Source: Algoriphagus resistens (GTDB taxonomy: Bacteria; Bacteroidota; Bacteroidia; Cytophagales; Cyclobacteriaceae). Taken from it: DNA of 64,000 nt. The position numbers were made by a program, and so were the translations under genes. The notes under the pieces were generated by a model. It saw only the letters and a list, made by a program, of their open reading frames with translations, had not been told where the DNA came from and did not search any database. Where the stretch lies: positions 1 to 64,000 of the forward strand of contig NZ_LMXN01000009.1 of NCBI RefSeq assembly GCF_001442615.1. Direction: 5' to 3'. Below, piece by piece: positions 7,666 to 17,496 of the stretch. How positions within the stretch are numbered: position 1 is the stretch's first letter; every line of letters begins with the position of its first letter.

Positions 7666-9384
7666 CTAAACCTTATGCGCTTTCATAATTTCATCCACTT
7701 TTAAATAAGTTAATAGCAAGGATAATTGTCCAGTAGAATAGGTGTTCAAGTTCCTGGAAATATTTTTTTCATCTAGCAGCGTGTTGACTGGAAGTAGTTT
7801 ATTTATTTCCATAATATATTGTTTTGCACTGGCATTTGGTGAAGAACTGCTTTTGAAAATTGCTTTTAAGTATTCTTTAGATTTTCTCGACAGGTATCGA
7901 TTAGACAGTTTTTTTATGAATGAGTATAATCCTTTACCTATTTGAAGCTTTCCTTTCGAATAATTTTCGTTTCTAATAGATGCAACATCATGGTTGATAT
8001 GAGCTATAAAATCAAAATAGAAGTTTTTCTGCCTTTTTATTTCTGGATCAAGACGCATCATTAATGAGAAAAATTCTTTACTGAGGAAAGGAGTGGTAGA
8101 CCAAAAATAATTTCTGTTTCTATCCTCTCCCTCAAATATATATCTCTTCATGCGTGCCCTTAAAGTAAATTGCTCCAGCTTACCCGCACTTGTTGTTGCC
8201 GGCAAATCTTTTATGTATGAGAATATTTGATTTTCTAATTCTTTTTCAGATACTCCAATGATTTTTGCTGCTTGGTTAATCGTAAATTCATGATTTTCCT
8301 TAATTATCAATTTGAATAATTTCAGATCATTATCAAATTTTAAATTTTTACTTAGATCAGGGAAAACTTTATCCCCCCCATCACCTGTAAAAAAAGTAAT
8401 AGTGCTGCCGAATCTTTTACTTACTTCATTACAGAATTGATAAAGAAAATAAAATCTACAAGGTTGAATACTCATTTTTACTTTCATCAAACTGTCTATG
8501 TCGCAGTTAAACGACTCTCGGGTCAGCGATATTTTCTGCCATTTTATTGTTAGAGCATCAGCAATTTCTTTAGCAATAATTCCGTCATAAAGGGCAGTTT
8601 TTTCTGCATTTTCAAATGTCACACCTAAAAGAGGCTTTTTGCCTTTAACAAGTCCTGCTGCGACCGATCTAGAGTCCATGCCGCCACTCATGGACAGAAC
8701 GTTGGTAGTCTCCGCTCTATTAGAACAGGCCTTGGTAAAAATTTCAGCCATTTCCTCTAGCAGGGCATTGGTATTTTTAGTCTTAGTTTTATCTTCGAAA
8801 TTATAGGTTGTCTTTTTTTTCTTGACCTGCAGAATATTGTTGAGTGCATCAATTTGAATATAATCATCCAGTTGTAGACAGAATATATTTTCGAACCAAG
8901 TTCTGTCAGCAAGATTGTAATCGAATACCATGAATTCAGCTAGGTTCAAGCTACTTATTTTGGGTTTTAAGAAAAAATATGCAATTTTAATCTGCCTTGA
9001 AATTACCCATTGTTGGTTCTCACTCCCATAATATAAAGGTAATCTGTTAAGATGGTCTCCGAAAACAGCTATTTGACTTTTCGCGATATCAATTTTGTAA
9101 AAGTAAAATTCTCCGTCAAGATTAAAGGCATATGAACTCAGCTTTTCATCAATATTCTCGGCACTAAGTGTTTTAAGTTCAGCGACAATAGATTCAAAGG
9201 TTTCTCCATAAATCTTGCCTTCTAATATTAGAATGATATCTTGATCAACCCTTAATGTGGAAACAGGATAATTGTATTTTGTAGAATTTAATACAATAAA
9301 ATTTTTATTTCTATAAATCACATCTTGATCTTCTAGAATAGAAGACAAATTGGGGCTATAAGAACAAATGGATATACCTACCAT
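7666..9384 (-). CDS. Asparagine-synthase-like enzyme lacking the catalytic Cys2
   Basis: The 572-residue protein has the two-domain layout of class B asparagine synthetases: an Ntn-type N-terminal half (1 to about 190) and an ATP-pyrophosphatase half with the PP-loop 'SGGMDS' (233-238). The usual start MCGI is here MVGI, so the nucleophilic Cys2 needed to hydrolyse glutamine is replaced by Val, and glutaminase activity is not expected. Such enzymes are frequent in EPS and exosortase-associated loci, where they are thought to form an amide on a sugar or other metabolite using free ammonia; that role is inference here. Its start overlaps the end of the deacetylase gene by 7 bp, so the two are probably co-translated. 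Confidence 0.8.
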   Translation of the reverse strand: MVGISICSYSPNLSSILEDQDVIYRNKNFIVLNSTKYNYPVSTLRVDQDIILILEGKIYGETFESIVAELKTLSAENIDEKLSSYAFNLDGEFYFYKIDIAKSQIAVFGDHLNRLPLYYGSENQQWVISRQIKIAYFFLKPKISSLNLAEFMVFDYNLADRTWFENIFCLQLDDYIQIDALNNILQVKKKKTTYNFEDKTKTKNTNALLEEMAEIFTKACSNRAETTNVLSMSGGMDSRSVAAGLVKGKKPLLGVTFENAEKTALYDGIIAKEIADALTIKWQKISLTRESFNCDIDSLMKVKMSIQPCRFYFLYQFCNEVSKRFGSTITFFTGDGGDKVFPDLSKNLKFDNDLKLFKLIIKENHEFTINQAAKIIGVSEKELENQIFSYIKDLPATTSAGKLEQFTLRARMKRYIFEGEDRNRNYFWSTTPFLSKEFFSLMMRLDPEIKRQKNFYFDFIAHINHDVASIRNENYSKGKLQIGKGLYSFIKKLSNRYLSRKSKEYLKAIFKSSSSPNASAKQYIMEINKLLPVNTLLDEKNISRNLNTYSTGQLSLLLTYLKVDEIMKAHKV

Positions 9385-10316
9385 GTTTGAATTGTTGATT
9401 CTGTTTTTTTAATCAAGTTTTTTGAGATCTTTCTTTTAGCTCTATGTTTAAAAAAGTTTAGTGCCTGAAGTTTTATAAGGATTGGTAGAATGTGAAGGCC
9501 GGAGGTTTTAACAATAAATTCATCTAAGTTATCGGTATCATTTGGATCCAATCTTTTCAATCTATAAGGATCGGAAAGAATAGAATTATATCCTTTATCT
9601 ATACTTAGGCAGTATTTATAACCTGCCTGCTTTGCAATTTCAATTTCCCTTTCAGTGTAATCACCATTCGGATAGGCAAGCGAATTTATTGGATATCCAT
9701 ATTCGTTTTCTAATGTTATTTTACAATTTGTAATTTCAAATTCAGCCTCACTATAGTCACATTTCGGAAGGCAGGGATGAAAATAAGTGTGGGATTGCAT
9801 ATCAACATAATCACTCATCTCCACAATCTGAGCTTTGCTTAAAGCCTGTGGATAGTCATATTCTTCATCTTGTTTGAAGCCGTGTCTATGCATCAATTCC
9901 AGTCGATCTTTATTGGAAATTTTTTTTAAACTTTCATTTGATAGAAGGTCTCTGTTATATCGAAACCAATAATGCCGATTGGTGTTGATGATTCCTGAGT
10001 TTAAAAATATAGTCACTGGTATTTTAAGCTTTTTAAAAATTGGTAAAAGGCTATAGTTACTTATCCTGCCATCATCGAAGGTGATGATCAATGATTTTTT
10101 TGGTAGGAGGTTTGAATCATTATTTTCAATTGCTTTATAGAAATTTTGTAAGGATATGATGTTGTAATGCTTTTTTAGATAAGTGAAGTTCATTTCGGCA
10201 ACTTCTGGGGTCATTTCGTGGAAAACAAGTATAGTTACTTTCTTTCTTTGAAAAAGCATTCTCATCATAGCAGGAAGTCCTGAATAGCGCAAGATCTTAT
10301 ATACTAATGCGGCCAT
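9378..10316 (-). CDS. Polysaccharide deacetylase (NodB/CE4 family)
   Basis: In the 312-residue product, the NodB signature is 'TFDDG' (79-83) with the second Asp as metal ligand, and the second motif is SHTYFHP with His176 and His180. Later 'SLAYPNGDY' matches motif 3. CE4 enzymes remove N- or O-acetyl groups from sugars using a divalent metal. The N-terminal hydrophobic stretch is weak, so location is uncertain. It lies between a GT4 and the AsnB-like gene, with 3 bp and a 7-bp overlap respectively, which suggests it modifies the locus polysaccharide or a lipid-linked intermediate. The substrate is not determined. Confidence 0.88.
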   Translation of the reverse strand: MAALVYKILRYSGLPAMMRMLFQRKKVTILVFHEMTPEVAEMNFTYLKKHYNIISLQNFYKAIENNDSNLLPKKSLIITFDDGRISNYSLLPIFKKLKIPVTIFLNSGIINTNRHYWFRYNRDLLSNESLKKISNKDRLELMHRHGFKQDEEYDYPQALSKAQIVEMSDYVDMQSHTYFHPCLPKCDYSEAEFEITNCKITLENEYGYPINSLAYPNGDYTEREIEIAKQAGYKYCLSIDKGYNSILSDPYRLKRLDPNDTDNLDEFIVKTSGLHILPILIKLQALNFFKHRAKRKISKNLIKKTESTIQTW

Positions 10317-10319
10317 AGC

Positions 10320-11282
10320 TTAAATGCTTTCTGTGAAATCTATCCGGTAAAAACTTGCGAGTCTTTTTGTAATTGCTCTGCTGCTAAAGTGTTTTTTTAG
10401 TAAAAAAGATTCTCTTATTCCCGTTGTACCATTGTTGAAACTTTTATCTACCAATTTTGCCAATTCTTTAGCGTTATGGGCAGAGGATACGTAACAGTTG
10501 GGTACTTCTTTTACCATTTCCGCTACATCGCCAACAGGAACTGAGACTACAGGTAAACCGCAGGATAGCGATTCTTTTATAACCTGAGGTGACCCCTCTG
10601 TTGTTGAGGTAAGCAACAGACAATCCGATCCGTTGAGCAGTTGCTTTACCTGAAACCGATTGACATTTTCTAGTGTTTGGATAGCTATTTTGTGGTGGTA
10701 TTGTTCTTTCAATTCTTTGATTACCTGAAGAAACAGCGGATAATTTTTAACATTTCTTAAGGGGCTGCTCGGAAACAGGATCGTTTTTTTATTCTGTTCT
10801 ATCTTTTTTCCTTCAGGCTTAAAAAAGTCTGTATCTACACCACAGGTAAGTATTTCTACGCTTTTATTATATTTTAAAGCATTATCTCTCATGGTAGCAT
10901 TTTGGACAAATACGGTGTCTACTCTCGAAATTATCCTTCTACTTAACCATACCTGTAGGTAGTTGCTTCCCCTGTTATTAAAGTCACTGCCGTGCAGAGT
11001 CAAGAAAGTTTTGGCTTTAGGCTTGAAGAAGAGTAAGAAGAAACCTGAAATTCCGTAATGGATATGGATGATGTCGGGACGGTATCTGTTTATATGTCTG
11101 GAAATTGAAAATACACTTTTAAAATATTCCAGTTTAGTTTTATGTACAGAATTTATCAAAAATATTTCATAGCTAAATTTACAAAATTTAGTTAAATGGT
11201 CTATTTGTTCTTTTATAAAAATTCCGTCATTAGGATTACTATCCGTAGGATACATGTTTGTTATGAAGAGTATTTTTTTCAT
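10320..11282 (-). CDS. Glycosyltransferase family 4
   Basis: The 320-residue GT-B protein has 'NMYPTDSNPNDGIFIKEQ' near the N-terminus, as in many GT4 enzymes. It also carries 'PDIIHIHYGISG', 'TLHGSDFN' and the C-terminal nucleotide-sugar region 'LLTSTTEGSPQVIKESLSCG' followed by 'PVVSVPVGDV', which gives the E-x7-E arrangement. It is slightly shorter than the usual 350-400 residues. It probably adds one sugar to the lipid-linked repeat unit on the cytoplasmic face. Donor and linkage cannot be told. Confidence 0.85.
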   Translation of the reverse strand: MKKILFITNMYPTDSNPNDGIFIKEQIDHLTKFCKFSYEIFLINSVHKTKLEYFKSVFSISRHINRYRPDIIHIHYGISGFFLLFFKPKAKTFLTLHGSDFNNRGSNYLQVWLSRRIISRVDTVFVQNATMRDNALKYNKSVEILTCGVDTDFFKPEGKKIEQNKKTILFPSSPLRNVKNYPLFLQVIKELKEQYHHKIAIQTLENVNRFQVKQLLNGSDCLLLTSTTEGSPQVIKESLSCGLPVVSVPVGDVAEMVKEVPNCYVSSAHNAKELAKLVDKSFNNGTTGIRESFLLKKHFSSRAITKRLASFYRIDFTESI

Positions 11283-11437
11283 TCAGCCTTGTTAGGATTT
11301 GATTTTACTGTAAAGAACTAGCAGGATTTAATTAAAAGTTTTGTATAAAGCTTATTAAATGATGTCTTTTAGGATTTTGTATATTGCGTTTTTCTCTATA
11401 CATCCAGTGTCTTTGGTGTTATAGTTTTTTAATGTAG

Positions 11438-12553
11438 TTAGTTTTTATCGAGATACTTTAAATAAACTTTTTCATGGTGTTTGCTGCATTTATTTATAGA
11501 GTAGTTCTCTGTGAAATATTCCATTAGCTCATTTTTTTTGATCTTATCAGGTCTCCGTAGGTATTTGTGCATCTCTTGGTAATAACTATCTTCGGATGTG
11601 TCGCTGGATAAATAACCGGTTTTATCGGGTTGAATGATATCCTTTATTCCCCCCACCGGGGTACATATGGGTATGCAGCCGCAGGCAATGGCTTCCAATA
11701 GCGAGATCGGTAGGCCTTCAAAACGGGAGCTTAAACAAAAGACATCGCTCTGATAAAGGTAATCACCGATATTGCTTCTTTCGCCCAGGAAGTATATTCC
11801 GTCTCCGGCTATTTTTTTTAGAAAATCGGCCTGTTCTGATTCATATTCTCTACCAATAACCAATAGGATGACATTCTGGAAGTCGCTTCTGATTCTGTTA
11901 AATGCGTTTATTAAGACACTATGTTGTTTTTGATTCTCATTGAATCTTGATAGATGGATAAAGACCAGGTCTTGCGGGTTTAGTTTTAATGAATCTATCT
12001 CTTTTTGGACTTCTTCAAATTTTTCTGTTTTATTGGGTTTTAAACATCCATTATATATTAATTCAGGGTTATTTATTTTATAATATCTTTCATATGAACT
12101 TTTGCTCTCATGCGATATAGTGATTGGAATTACTAGATTTTTTTTATAGAAAAAATTTCGTATTAGGAATTGATGCTTAATAATACCATCAAATGATGCG
12201 TCATTATGGATTGTGTGAAAAACAATGTTTTTTTTCTTAGAAAGAGTGCGTAATAAAAAGTAAAAGACAACTTGGAGATGCGTATGGATTATGTCAGGAT
12301 CTATTTTGTCAATGAATTTGTTTAATCTATAGACGTCCGTAATTCTAAAACCATTTCCTATAGGGAAATTAATGTAATTTACCTTGCTACTTAATTGGTT
12401 CTTAAAGAGATCAGATGAGCTTCCTCTAAGTGTTATGATATATACTTCGTGGGTTTCCGCCAATTTGTTTGACAAGTCTACAACAAATTTTTCTGCCCCT
12501 CCCTGTATAAGTGCATATATTACCTGTACTATTTTCAATTTTTTCTGTGTCAT
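11438..12553 (-). CDS. Glycosyltransferase family 4
   Basis: The 371-residue GT-B enzyme has the N-terminal signature 'QGGAEKFVVDLSNKL', typical of GT4 members that begin with GGAE. Further markers are 'PDIIHTHLQ', 'HTIHND', 'FIHLSRFNENQKQHSVLI' and the donor-binding segment 'SSRFEGLPISLLEAIACG'. It is separated from the upstream GT4 by 4 bp and from the next gene by 155 bp. It is expected to act in assembly of the polysaccharide repeat unit. Confidence 0.88.
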   Translation of the reverse strand: MTQKKLKIVQVIYALIQGGAEKFVVDLSNKLAETHEVYIITLRGSSSDLFKNQLSSKVNYINFPIGNGFRITDVYRLNKFIDKIDPDIIHTHLQVVFYFLLRTLSKKKNIVFHTIHNDASFDGIIKHQFLIRNFFYKKNLVIPITISHESKSSYERYYKINNPELIYNGCLKPNKTEKFEEVQKEIDSLKLNPQDLVFIHLSRFNENQKQHSVLINAFNRIRSDFQNVILLVIGREYESEQADFLKKIAGDGIYFLGERSNIGDYLYQSDVFCLSSRFEGLPISLLEAIACGCIPICTPVGGIKDIIQPDKTGYLSSDTSEDSYYQEMHKYLRRPDKIKKNELMEYFTENYSINKCSKHHEKVYLKYLDKN

Positions 12554-12557
12554 TGCC

Positions 12558-13715
12558 TTAATTTAATTTTGAATATACAGTTATCAAATCTTTGGCTATA
12601 ATGTCCCAACTTAGATTTCCATTAGAATTTAGATCATTGATATTGTTTTTCATTTCTTCGACAGAAGCTGGATTGCTCAACATCCATTTTATACTATCGG
12701 CTAATTTAGTTATATTGTTTGGCTCTATAAGAATTCCTGAATGATTGTGTATTATCATCTCCTTCAATCCTCCTACATTTGTTGCTATTACAGGTTTGTT
12801 TAATGCGAATGATGTCATTATAACACCGCTTTGAGTAGCATCTTTGTAAGGGCATACCACAAATTGTGATTCCTCTATGAGTTGAACTAACTCAATATTT
12901 GTTATGTATCTGTTTATGAATATGTAATTTGAAAGTGAGTGATAGGGGGTAATATCAAAGTTGTACTCTCCGCTACCTGCTACTATTAACTTTGCATTTG
13001 GGAATTCATTTATGACAAGTTTAAATGCTTTGCAAAGTTCTTCGATCCCTTTATACGGAGAGACTCTTCCAAAAATCAATAGTTGTTGGTTGTTTGTTAC
13101 GTAATGTTTCTTAGAATTATATTTTTCTAAATAGGTATAAGAGCCTAGATGAGAAAAATATACATTTTCTGTTTTTTTTCCAGAACTGGTTAGAAATACA
13201 TCTGTTTGACTTTTATTTAACAGGATGATATTGTTAAAGAATTTGTAGTTAAATTTTCGGATCGCATTGTCTTTTTTTGAAGTTTCCCCTGAATGGGGTA
13301 AAGGGTCATGAACAGTTAAGACTCTGGGTGTATTGTCAGTTGCCAAAAAATAGGAGAAATTAAAGTTTAGAAAGTTGTTTGAATGGATTACATCAGGAGC
13401 TGTTTTTTTGATTGCCTTAGCAAGTTTGTATTGAAGCAATATATTTGAAACTGAATAACTTTTTTCTGAAGTCCTATATATTACTGAGGTTCTATTTAAG
13501 TCAATGTATTCAGAAAACTCTTTTAGTTCCTTAAAGATTGTTGCAGGATAGATTCCCGCTTTTTTTAAAGTAGTTTTAAATTTTAGTGCTGTGGAATTTC
13601 TGGAATAGGGGGGAAGGTCCAGAAAATAATGTAAATCGGCTTGTCTAAATAGTTCCTTGGTAAGAGATAAATCCATGTCAAAAAACGAAGGATTAGATAA
13701 GTAGGCTATTTTCAT
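12558..13715 (-). CDS. Glycosyltransferase family 4
   Basis: The 385-residue GT-B protein has 'PDVIHSNNFLNF', 'VLTVHDPLPHSG', 'LLIFGRVSPYKGIEELCKA', 'AKLIVAGSGEY' and 'PVIATNVGGLKEMI', which place it in GT4. In the donor-binding loop the sequence is 'KDATQSGVIMTSFALNKP': the second Glu of the usual E-x7-E is replaced, a variation that also occurs in active members. It starts 3 bp after the Wzy-like gene and ends 4 bp before the next GT4, so it is in the same transcript. Confidence 0.87.
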   Translation of the reverse strand: MKIAYLSNPSFFDMDLSLTKELFRQADLHYFLDLPPYSRNSTALKFKTTLKKAGIYPATIFKELKEFSEYIDLNRTSVIYRTSEKSYSVSNILLQYKLAKAIKKTAPDVIHSNNFLNFNFSYFLATDNTPRVLTVHDPLPHSGETSKKDNAIRKFNYKFFNNIILLNKSQTDVFLTSSGKKTENVYFSHLGSYTYLEKYNSKKHYVTNNQQLLIFGRVSPYKGIEELCKAFKLVINEFPNAKLIVAGSGEYNFDITPYHSLSNYIFINRYITNIELVQLIEESQFVVCPYKDATQSGVIMTSFALNKPVIATNVGGLKEMIIHNHSGILIEPNNITKLADSIKWMLSNPASVEEMKNNINDLNSNGNLSWDIIAKDLITVYSKLN

Positions 13716-13718
13716 GTC

Positions 13719-15008
13719 TTACAGAGGGGATATGATGTCTGGCTGGTTAGTAAGCTGTCTGTTTTTGACTAGTTTTCCGGCAAGTCTCTTTTTCAAGAGA
13801 AGTTTTAGAATTCTTTTTAGCTGATTTTTTTTGTTCAGCTCTACTTGATTAAAAATGAACAAAACCAATGCGGTGCTGATCGCATAACTTACATTATAGA
13901 TACTTCCAGATGTGAGTGAGGTAAATAAGATCATCCAGAGGTAATATTTACAATAGTAGTATTCTTTGGGCAGTCTGACTGTAAAAGATTTGTACCAGAT
14001 TAATATCCAGGCAATAACGGCAAATATTCCTGCCTGGGAATATAGACCAATAATTCCTACATCTTCAAGGTACATCCCCTTGTCTATCAGTCTGTTAGTT
14101 ATTGTTCCGTAATAACTTTTTTCGCTTGGCACTCCATTACCTAAAATTTGGGAAAAAAGCGTATCAGAAAATTCAGTCAGGTAGTAGGCACCCGTAATAA
14201 ACCTGATGTATTTGGTTCCTTCGCTTTTTGAATCCATGCTCTGTTGGTAGATTCCTTCAAAAACAGGTAAGTTTAAGGTGCCTATATAAATGGCCGAAAT
14301 TACTATAACAATAGAAATAATTACTTTTTTTACTACAGAGAGCTGGAATCCAAAATGCAGAAAATATAAAAGCATAATAAATGCAATTAATTGTCTGGTT
14401 GCCTGCAGTACCGGTACTACCAGTCCATAAATTGCAAGCGGTATCAATACAAATTTATTCCCACGGTTTGAAATCAATTTGCTCAGGGAGATAAAACAGG
14501 CGAGCCAGAATATTCCCCCACCAGGAAATATAACCCTGGTAACTCCTCTGCTTTCGGCATATCCTCCATTTTCGTCCACGAGCGCATACCCGAAATAGGC
14601 TGTTTCGGGATTTAGAAGCTGAAATATATTGAGCACAAAATAGAGATATCCGAAAATTATAATAACGTTTTCTAATACTTTCACCTGAAATTTGAATGCC
14701 TGGAGCAGAAAAAAAACAGGCACTACAGTGAGGGGAATAGTCCTGACAAGGCTATCCATCAGACCTTGTTGCCAGATCAGATAGGCACTGACCACAGAAA
14801 AAAGCATAGAAAATGTCAGCAGTTGAACAGGTAGAACAAAGCTGCCCTTACAAGAAAAGAAATATCTTATTGAAATTATTACTAGTAGAAAGACGAACAG
14901 GAAGGGTAATTTAATACCAATTAAATCCCCCAGAAACCTTACCTCAAAGAATTTAAGTGAGAGGAGAATAATTGCAAAAGCAATACTGGCTTGTAGGTAT
15001 TTATTCAT
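13719..15008 (-). CDS. Wzy-type polysaccharide polymerase/O-antigen ligase-like membrane protein
   Basis: The 429-residue product is almost entirely hydrophobic, with about ten to twelve predicted membrane segments and a large loop in the second half (around 'MDSKSEGTKYIRFITGAYYL'). It ends in a basic cytoplasmic tail. Topology and the position directly downstream of a Wzx flippase gene (8-bp overlap) point to the Wzy polymerase that joins repeat units in the periplasm. Primary sequence of Wzy proteins is poorly conserved, so the call rests on topology and context. Confidence 0.75.
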   Translation of the reverse strand: MNKYLQASIAFAIILLSLKFFEVRFLGDLIGIKLPFLFVFLLVIISIRYFFSCKGSFVLPVQLLTFSMLFSVVSAYLIWQQGLMDSLVRTIPLTVVPVFFLLQAFKFQVKVLENVIIIFGYLYFVLNIFQLLNPETAYFGYALVDENGGYAESRGVTRVIFPGGGIFWLACFISLSKLISNRGNKFVLIPLAIYGLVVPVLQATRQLIAFIMLLYFLHFGFQLSVVKKVIISIVIVISAIYIGTLNLPVFEGIYQQSMDSKSEGTKYIRFITGAYYLTEFSDTLFSQILGNGVPSEKSYYGTITNRLIDKGMYLEDVGIIGLYSQAGIFAVIAWILIWYKSFTVRLPKEYYYCKYYLWMILFTSLTSGSIYNVSYAISTALVLFIFNQVELNKKNQLKRILKLLLKKRLAGKLVKNRQLTNQPDIISPL

Positions 15009-16413
15009 TCTGGTAATCCCTTTTATAGTTTTTAACGAAATATAATCCTACTAAAATGCAGATTAGAACTGAAAGGATAATTTTTAATTGTACGTTCAAG
15101 TCATTGATGAGAAAAGTACTGATTAAAAATAAAGCTAAAGCACTTGCCCAACAGGTAAACTCTTTCTTTATTTTTATATTCAATTGTTTTCTGAATGTCA
15201 TCCATAGTATTATTTCAAAAATTGCAAAGGATAATACATAAGCAACGGAAAGGCCGTATGCTCCAAATTGGCTACCATAATACATCATGGGGATGGAAAT
15301 AACCCCGTTCATGACAGCAAGGTTAAACATGAGTTTCTCTTTGTTGATTGCGCCCAATACAGTGGAAATAGTGTAATTGACGGCCATTAGAAAAGTGAAC
15401 CAAACCTGCATTTGGGTAACTCGTACTGCAGGAAGATATTCTTGGGAGAACAAAAGTATCACGATGTCTTCTATAAAAAGATTAAACATAAAAGCCAGAG
15501 ATATCCCGATTATCAGAAAGTATTGAAATCCATTGGTCAATAGATAATATAATTTTTTTTGATCACTTACCCAGAGGGCTGACAAGCTAGGAAAAGCTGC
15601 AAGTACAGCATAGTTGAGAATCATTTGAACAGGAGCTAATAACCTCCTTGCGAGGTTGAAAAAACCAATTTCATCAACCGTAGAGTTTAATTCCAGGTAT
15701 ATGTTATAGAATTGCTGAACTGGAATCATGATTAGCATAACGCTGAAATATGGCCAGCTTTGGATCAATAATCTTTTTGTGGAGGTAAGAAATGATGATT
15801 TTTTTCCCCTCATTATTCCATTTTTTTTCAGATAAATTCCTAGCCCCAGCCCCTGCAAAATATTGAGGATAACAAATATGAAAATTAGATTATAGACAGT
15901 GAAGGACTCTTCAGGAAGTAAGAAAACAGACCCAAACCACAGAAGACCATAGATGATTTTGATTGCAGAAGCAAAGAACATTTTTTGATTCCCCAAAAAA
16001 GCATATTCTAAAACAGTCCAAAGTGCATTGACAAGCCCGCATAAGCTTACCAATAAAACTTCCTGAATTGTTAATGTTCCGAGAAAATGATTGTATAAAA
16101 TGTAAAGTCCGGTTAGTATAGCTATTGTCAATATTCTTAGCAACAGTCCATTCAGGATCAAATCATTTGTCTTATTGGAATCCCTGGCTATTGATCTGAC
16201 AATTATAGGTTGAATGCCTAAATCGCTTATACTTAAGAGCAATAATCCCTGCGATGTAATGAATGTATATAGCCCATAATCATCCGGAGCAAAATGTTGT
16301 GTTATTTTAAGAACAGTAATAAGCGCCAAAACCTGGGAAACCATGTTTCCCACAGTCATAAACGAAAAATTTTGTACGACTTTATTAGTGGTGATTTTTG
16401 TAATCGAGACCAT
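15001..16413 (-). CDS. Wzx-type polysaccharide flippase (MOP superfamily)
   Basis: The 470-residue protein has about 12-14 hydrophobic segments and the N-terminal pattern of the PST/MurJ-like group ('NFSFMTVGNMVSQVLALI', 'DDYGLYTFITSQG', 'SDLGIQPIIVR'). Wzx exports lipid-linked repeat units from the cytoplasmic to the periplasmic side of the inner membrane. It overlaps the polymerase gene by 8 bp. Confidence 0.87.
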   Translation of the reverse strand: MVSITKITTNKVVQNFSFMTVGNMVSQVLALITVLKITQHFAPDDYGLYTFITSQGLLLLSISDLGIQPIIVRSIARDSNKTNDLILNGLLLRILTIAILTGLYILYNHFLGTLTIQEVLLVSLCGLVNALWTVLEYAFLGNQKMFFASAIKIIYGLLWFGSVFLLPEESFTVYNLIFIFVILNILQGLGLGIYLKKNGIMRGKKSSFLTSTKRLLIQSWPYFSVMLIMIPVQQFYNIYLELNSTVDEIGFFNLARRLLAPVQMILNYAVLAAFPSLSALWVSDQKKLYYLLTNGFQYFLIIGISLAFMFNLFIEDIVILLFSQEYLPAVRVTQMQVWFTFLMAVNYTISTVLGAINKEKLMFNLAVMNGVISIPMMYYGSQFGAYGLSVAYVLSFAIFEIILWMTFRKQLNIKIKKEFTCWASALALFLISTFLINDLNVQLKIILSVLICILVGLYFVKNYKRDYQNE

Positions 16414-16543
16414 TAAAATTAGCTTAACTGATAGTATCGATTATATGTTGAGTTTTTTTATTTTTTATTTCCATAATGGTAGTTGATATTCTGAAGGAAA
16501 AAGTGTTGCTGATTTTAAGTTCATACTACTAAATGTAAAGTCC

Positions 16544-17470
16544 TTAGAAGCTGGCCTTTATTAGATCTTTTAGGGCTCGTTTTTTAGTCAATAATGATTT
16601 ATTCTTAAAGTAAAATCTGAGATTTTGAATTAAATTTCCTGATTTCGCATGGAATTTAAAGACCAGGTCATTTTGTCCCTGCGTTCTTTTTCGGTTCAAT
16701 TCCAGCATATAATCCAAAGGATAGATTGATTCAGTTCCATTACAGGTTTCGCGTATTATTCTTTCGAAATTTGAATGCATAACTTCAATATCCTTGAATC
16801 TTTTTCTTAGATTTTCAAGCGAAAGACTGAAGTTTCCGGGGAATATTCTATAATTCAGCAATAACTTATTGGAGAATCCGACCCCATTATAGGCCAGCGT
16901 TGACCAGGTGACTTCATCTACGCCCCAGCCGGAGGTTTTATCAGAAAATCCTCCGATCGCTTTTAATGCTTTTGTGTCCACAACGAAGTCAGATAAAAAG
17001 AAGTCACGCTTCTCATATATTCTTTGGAAAACGAAATCTTCCTGTTTTTCCCATTCCGGACATATTTCGGTTATGCCAATAAATTTGCTTTCTCCATCAA
17101 TCAATTTTACTCTACAATGAAAAACCTTAGTAGAAGAATACTTTATGGATAAACTATTTATCTCAGCTAAAAACTCTTTATCCATCACATCATCATCACT
17201 GAGGATTGTGAAAAAGTCCCCTTTGGATTTTTCTACTATTTTATTGAAGTTGGCCGGCATAGTTAGTTGCTCTGTGCTTTCTTCATAGGTCACGTTCGGT
17301 CGGTTAATCCAATCCTTGCACAGCTCCTTTATTTCTGCTTTTATCTCCGGTGTATTGGCGTTATTTCGAATGATTACTTCAAAATCTCTAAAAGTTTGGG
17401 CATCAATGCTATCCAATGATTCTTTTAAATATTTTGTTTTTGTGATGGGCAATCCTATTGTAAATCTCAT
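16544..17470 (-). CDS. Glycosyltransferase family 2
   Basis: The 308-residue GT-A enzyme starts with 'FTIGLPITKTKYLKESLDS', followed by 'TFRDFEVIIRNN' and the metal-binding 'ILSDDDVMD'. A C-terminal basic region carries no clear membrane segment. It probably transfers one sugar during repeat-unit assembly. It lies 26 bp downstream of the SAF-domain oxidoreductase gene, so it may use or act next to the CDP-derived sugar; that link is inference. Confidence 0.85.
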   Translation of the reverse strand: MRFTIGLPITKTKYLKESLDSIDAQTFRDFEVIIRNNANTPEIKAEIKELCKDWINRPNVTYEESTEQLTMPANFNKIVEKSKGDFFTILSDDDVMDKEFLAEINSLSIKYSSTKVFHCRVKLIDGESKFIGITEICPEWEKQEDFVFQRIYEKRDFFLSDFVVDTKALKAIGGFSDKTSGWGVDEVTWSTLAYNGVGFSNKLLLNYRIFPGNFSLSLENLRKRFKDIEVMHSNFERIIRETCNGTESIYPLDYMLELNRKRTQGQNDLVFKFHAKSGNLIQNLRFYFKNKSLLTKKRALKDLIKASF

Positions 17471-17496
17471 TTTGAAAATGATTTATAAAACAAATC

